DNA of 64,000 bases from QKMZ01 sp012965515 (GTDB lineage Bacteria; Cyanobacteriota; Vampirovibrionia; Obscuribacterales; Obscuribacteraceae): the NCBI GenBank assembly GCA_937879965.1, contig CALFMP010000049.1, positions 310,001 to 374,000 of the forward strand, given 5' to 3'. Positions within the stretch are counted from its first letter, which is position 1. Each line of letters begins with the position of its first letter. Below the pieces are notes generated by a model that did no database searches, was not told where the DNA came from, and was given only the letters and a program-made list of their open reading frames with translations. The position numbers and the translations under genes were made by a program. This document shows positions 61,104 through 64,000 of this stretch, piece by piece.

Positions 61104-62360
61104 ATGAGCAAATCTGCAACTGCGGATGCTATCCGCGATGCTCTCGTCAAGACGTCGGGTGACCTGAAGGCGCAGCTCGCCCTTCTGGAAGCCTGCATTC
61201 AAACCAACCGGCTGCCCTGGGCGCAAGAGACTCTGGCGGAAATCGCCAAGCTCGCGGCCGGCGGCAATCCGCTTGCGCAAGCCGTTGTCGCCGGCAAGGC
61301 GGGCGGTGAGTTCGACAACGAATCGGGCGAAGTGAAGAAGCCCGGCGGTCGTCGTCCCTGGGTACCTGCGTCTACGGCGCAGGTCAAGGAAGTCGTGATG
61401 AAGATGATCGGCGAGCGTCCGCTCGTCACGTACGAGGGTAACCTCGTCGTGGTCACCTTCAACGGCTACTTGCTCACCGAGCAGAAGGCGACTCGCATTC
61501 TCGATTCGCTGGTCGAACTGGTGAAGCGCGCTCACATCGTGCTTTTCCAGGAGACCAACATCGATGCGCTCAAGGTGATCGCGAAAGCAGCTGGCTACGG
61601 CGTCTGCGCCAGCCACCGCAACAATCGCGAGCAGGCTTGCGGCATGCTTCTGCATCCGCGCCTGGAATACCTGGGCAAGAAGGCGGTCTACCACGACTAC
61701 CTGCTCGAGGTGCCTGGTCATCCCGAGTTCAAGTACACGCTGCGTCCTGCCATTCAGCAGCGCGTACTCGACACGTTCACCGGCGAGGTCTACGACTTCG
61801 TCAACGTCCACACCAAGTCCAACGTCGGTGGCCCGGATGCCACTCGCCCCATCCGCAAGTTCTCGAACGAGCAGATGGTCGCGGAGTTTGCGCGCCAGGC
61901 CGAGAAGTCGCCGTATCAGCGTCGCAAGGCGCCGACTGCGGGGCAGGCGAAGTCCGAGACTGCCACCGAAGGCGGTGCTCAGAAGAAGACTCGTCCGGCG
62001 GTCGATTACTCTGCTGCTGATCTTCCGACCACGAAGATCATCATGGGCGGCGACTTCAATGCTGCTCTCGAGAAGCCTTCGACCACCGAGACGCAGCCGT
62101 TCTACGATGCGGGCTTCAAGCTGGAGCCCGTCGTCGAGGGGCGCCCGTCCTACCAGTTCCGCAACGAAAGCGGGCAGTTCGACGGCTTCTTCACCAAGGG
62201 CATGGATGGGCGCACGGTCGTATGCTGGATCCCGGCATTCCCGACCCAGAAGCGCGACCTGCTCTTCTGGACGAAGGACTTCAGCGACCACCTGCCGGTC
62301 TTCATGGAAGTCATCGCGCCGACCGAGTCGGCCGCTGCTCCCGTCGCCGACGGCAAGTAA
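61104..62360 (+). CDS. EEP-superfamily nuclease or phosphodiesterase
   Basis: 418 residues. An N-terminal helical region (1-95) has no recognised domain. Then follows an endonuclease/exonuclease/phosphatase (EEP) fold with all key residues: VTFNGY (Asn), LFQETN (Glu, metal), FVNVHTKS (His), GGDFNA (Asp and Asn), QFDGFF and FSDHLPVF (final Asp-His). The EEP group includes AP endonucleases, deadenylases and the 2',5'- or 5'-tyrosyl phosphodiesterases. Start ATG 61104 follows AAGGAG; upstream codons are non-coding hairpins. Placed right after an RNA ligase, it could trim or open RNA ends before sealing (inference). Confidence 0.88.
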   Translation: MSKSATADAIRDALVKTSGDLKAQLALLEACIQTNRLPWAQETLAEIAKLAAGGNPLAQAVVAGKAGGEFDNESGEVKKPGGRRPWVPASTAQVKEVVMKMIGERPLVTYEGNLVVVTFNGYLLTEQKATRILDSLVELVKRAHIVLFQETNIDALKVIAKAAGYGVCASHRNNREQACGMLLHPRLEYLGKKAVYHDYLLEVPGHPEFKYTLRPAIQQRVLDTFTGEVYDFVNVHTKSNVGGPDATRPIRKFSNEQMVAEFARQAEKSPYQRRKAPTAGQAKSETATEGGAQKKTRPAVDYSAADLPTTKIIMGGDFNAALEKPSTTETQPFYDAGFKLEPVVEGRPSYQFRNESGQFDGFFTKGMDGRTVVCWIPAFPTQKRDLLFWTKDFSDHLPVFMEVIAPTESAAAPVADGK

Positions 62361-62492
62361 TCGCCAATTACTACAGCGCAGTGCCAGGCGTCGTCTCATT
62401 CAGCATCGCCGAAAGGAGATGCTTTCTGAGCGGCGTCCGGCTCCTGTTGCGAATTTCCTCCTTTTCGATCGTCCGAGTCAGGAGAACCAAAA

Positions 62493-63200
62493 ATGAGACA
62501 AAAGTCCATCGAACGACTGGTTCTTGGAGGAGGCAACCGCCAGAGCGCTTCCGGTAAGAAGACACGGGTGAGGAATTTGTATGCGCGGCTGGTTCGCTCG
62601 CGCAACAAGACTCCCGTAATTCTCGCCGAGGAGCGCGACAGACGCGTCACCATGGTCATGGGGCCGAGCGGCGTCGAGCGCTTGCTTGGGAAAAACGGCT
62701 TCGACATGCTCATCGAGCTCGGTCACACGGCCGAATACATCGAGCATGAAGTCGACGCCGGCACCAAGTTCAGCCTCGTCGTCTTCCGCCGTCAGAAAGG
62801 CATGCGGTCAGCCACCTGGAATGGTGTGCTGTCTGCAGTGTGCGAGCATTATCCGGAAGTGAAACATCTGGTTGAAGCTGCCGCTGCCGAACTGAAGCGC
62901 ACATCATTTGCAGACTGGCAGAAACAAGCCGGTTTCAAATTCGCCGATGTGCATGCGGAAGGTCGCAAAGATCCCCGCTTCATGACTGTGGCGCGGCTGC
63001 TGGAAAGCAAGGGCGACGCTCTTGCTGTGCGCCGTTTCCTCTATCACACTGTTCGGCTCACCGAGCTGTTTTCCGGCGACGGTTTCACCCGGCGTCACGA
63101 CGGCAAGCGTGGTGTGCGCGAATATGTGTTGGAGAACAAAGTGCTCGTCAGTCTTGGCGAGCGCGTGATTGTCGACCTCGACGTTCACGTGCCGGAATAA
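62493..63200 (+). CDS. Hypothetical protein in RNA-ligase cluster
   Basis: 235 residues, basic, soluble. It opens with a Ser/Lys/Arg-rich segment (GGGNRQSASGKKTRVRNLY) that could bind nucleic acid. The middle is mixed (IELGHTAEYIEHEVDAGTKFSLVVF) and the end is helical then strand (EYVLENKVLVSLGERVIVDLDVHVP). No family or catalytic motif recognised. CAGGAG lies ten bases before the ATG. Third gene of the cluster, so its job may relate to RNA handling. Confidence 0.65.
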   Translation: MRQKSIERLVLGGGNRQSASGKKTRVRNLYARLVRSRNKTPVILAEERDRRVTMVMGPSGVERLLGKNGFDMLIELGHTAEYIEHEVDAGTKFSLVVFRRQKGMRSATWNGVLSAVCEHYPEVKHLVEAAAAELKRTSFADWQKQAGFKFADVHAEGRKDPRFMTVARLLESKGDALAVRRFLYHTVRLTELFSGDGFTRRHDGKRGVREYVLENKVLVSLGERVIVDLDVHVPE

Positions 63201-63306
63201 TCCGGCTATCAAAGTTTCGAGTCTAGGCGGGGAGTCGGGCGTTGCCAGTGATCTGGTGCGCTCGGCTCCCTGCTGTTTCACCGCCAACAACTGATTGGAA
63301 CAAACT

Positions 63307-63909
63307 ATGCTGTTTAAGGTCGATACTCTCTTCGGTCACGTCATCGAAGAAACTGATCGTGGCGTCGTTTATCAAGCCGATGGAGCGCTTGTGGACGGAG
63401 CCAATCTGCGCCCATGCGTCGGATGCAACGCGAAGTGCTCGCCTGGCGAGCAAGACCCGTGCATCGCCAATCTGCCCGGTACGCTCAATGCGTGCTGCGG
63501 TCACGGTCTCGAACTCACGCCTGTGTCTAAACGGACAACGGGTTACGTGGCGCTCGAAGACGGCCGTACTTTCCGCTTCTCCGGCCAGGTCGGAGGGGCT
63601 CGCATTCGTGAGGTCGTCGACGCTGTCTTGCGCGGAGAACCACTTCCCGACGGCTTTGTCTTCGATGAAGACAAGGCATGGTGGGCAGGGCTCAGCGAAA
63701 ATCAACGCCGTTACGTCCACGAAAACACCACCGCCGGACTTGCACGCGTGGTCACCGCCGTGAAAAACGGCGAGCCGCCTTCCGCTGCATTCCTTGCCGG
63801 CGAGGCTCCTTGGTGGGACGGACTCACCGATGAGCAGAAAGAACAGGTCTGGGGTCGCCTCGGCGACATGATGAAAGACCTGGTGCGAGAAGCGCTGGAA
63901 AAGGCGTAA
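63307..63909 (+). CDS. Cysteine-rich protein with duplicated WW-GL helix motif
   Basis: 200 residues. ATG 63307 has GGAA seven bases upstream. A cysteine cluster at about 36-67 (CVGCNAKC, PCIANL, ACCGHG) would suit zinc or Fe-S binding. The second half has two copies of a helical unit, KAWWAGLSENQRRYV (about 121-135) and APWWDGLTDEQKEQVW (about 164-179), each after a hydrophobic F-x-hydrophobic start. No family recognised. Fourth gene of the RNA-ligase cluster. Confidence 0.65.
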   Translation: MLFKVDTLFGHVIEETDRGVVYQADGALVDGANLRPCVGCNAKCSPGEQDPCIANLPGTLNACCGHGLELTPVSKRTTGYVALEDGRTFRFSGQVGGARIREVVDAVLRGEPLPDGFVFDEDKAWWAGLSENQRRYVHENTTAGLARVVTAVKNGEPPSAAFLAGEAPWWDGLTDEQKEQVWGRLGDMMKDLVREALEKA

Positions 63910-63969
63910 GCCTTCCAGACTTCCATCTTCACCCGTAATAGCAACAGAGATTTCTTGGAGGAAATCTGC

Positions 63970-64000
63970 ATGATGCAACAAATCCTCAAGTTCTACCGCC
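63970..64000 (+). CDS. Start of a gene running off the window
   Basis: ATGATG at 63970 behind GGAGG (63957-63961), reading MMQQILKFYR to the window end. It continues the same cluster, 60 bases after the cysteine-rich gene. Product unknown. Confidence 0.6.
   Translation, partial: MMQQILKFYR

Noticed and set aside
59805..62360. Considered as part of a prophage because T4 has an Rnl1
   Set aside because: No structural, lysis or integrase genes are visible and base composition matches other style-A clusters. The window ends soon after, so this is not fully excluded.
59607..62399. Two minus-strand frames of over 400 codons opposite the RNA ligase and EEP genes
   Set aside because: Both are shadows; the plus frames carry complete catalytic motif sets and ribosome binding sites.
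1..64000. Search for tRNA and rRNA genes
   Set aside because: No TpsiC-arm plus acceptor pairing or conserved rRNA segment was found by eye; a tRNAscan run would be decisive.

Overview
This is a bacterial chromosome segment of fairly balanced base composition. It has no rRNA, tRNA, insertion sequence, CRISPR array or phage structural gene that I can recognise. The mix of genes (glycerol-3-phosphate dehydrogenase, copper-type P-ATPase with YHS domains, DUF4388 and degenerate GGDEF signalling protein, multi-PAS sensors, many small membrane proteins, palindromic GTAGGGGCG repeats of the kind seen in cyanobacteria and Chloroflexi) suggests a large-genome free-living bacterium. My best guess is a non-photosynthetic relative of cyanobacteria (Vampirovibrionia/'Melainabacteria', Obscuribacterales-like). 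That placement is inference only.

Two styles of gene alternate. Style A is GC-richer, uses strong ribosome binding sites, and comes in clusters whose cistrons are separated by 60-160 bases holding perfect hairpins just before the next ribosome binding site. These clusters are 6270-3044 (minus: three membrane proteins and a TPR-fused ClpX), 6953-8431 (TPM-like protein plus WHLHL-domain protein), 13249-9760 (copper ATPase, membrane protein, PspC), 15684-17748 (membrane protein, ClpP-like protease, membrane protein, PspC), 29328-31106 (five small proteins), 36743-38785 (membrane proteins and an FCP1-like phosphatase), 40982-42887 (DUF2157-like and another membrane protein), 48223-49125 (HAD-like protein and a helical protein), 54381-52311 (NupC-type transporter and a hypothetical) and 59805 to the window end (RNA ligase, EEP nuclease, two unknowns and a gene running off the edge). 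Several clusters end in a rho-independent terminator followed by a short TA-rich imperfect palindrome that recurs at least six times.

Style B genes are more AT-rich, mostly single, and look like ordinary metabolism or signalling: MEDS sensor, sensor kinase, ribokinase, DUF4388 protein, ABC exporter, AAC(6')-like acetyltransferase, cysteine desulfurase, homoserine kinase, MocR regulator, receiver-PAS protein, Lrp regulator divergent from an EamA exporter, a papain-like protein with a linked partner, a leucine-rich-repeat protein and an ArnT-like glycosyltransferase.

The most unusual items are the ClpX paralogue whose zinc domain is replaced by TPR-like helices, with a ClpP-like protease with an intact triad 11 kb away; the Rnl1-type RNA ligase next to an EEP-fold nuclease; a sensor protein whose fourth PAS domain is cut off by a single in-frame TAG; a papain-like protein with a partner gene 15 bases downstream; and three families of dispersed palindromes. 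Small membrane proteins without recognisable families are described only by what can be seen in them.
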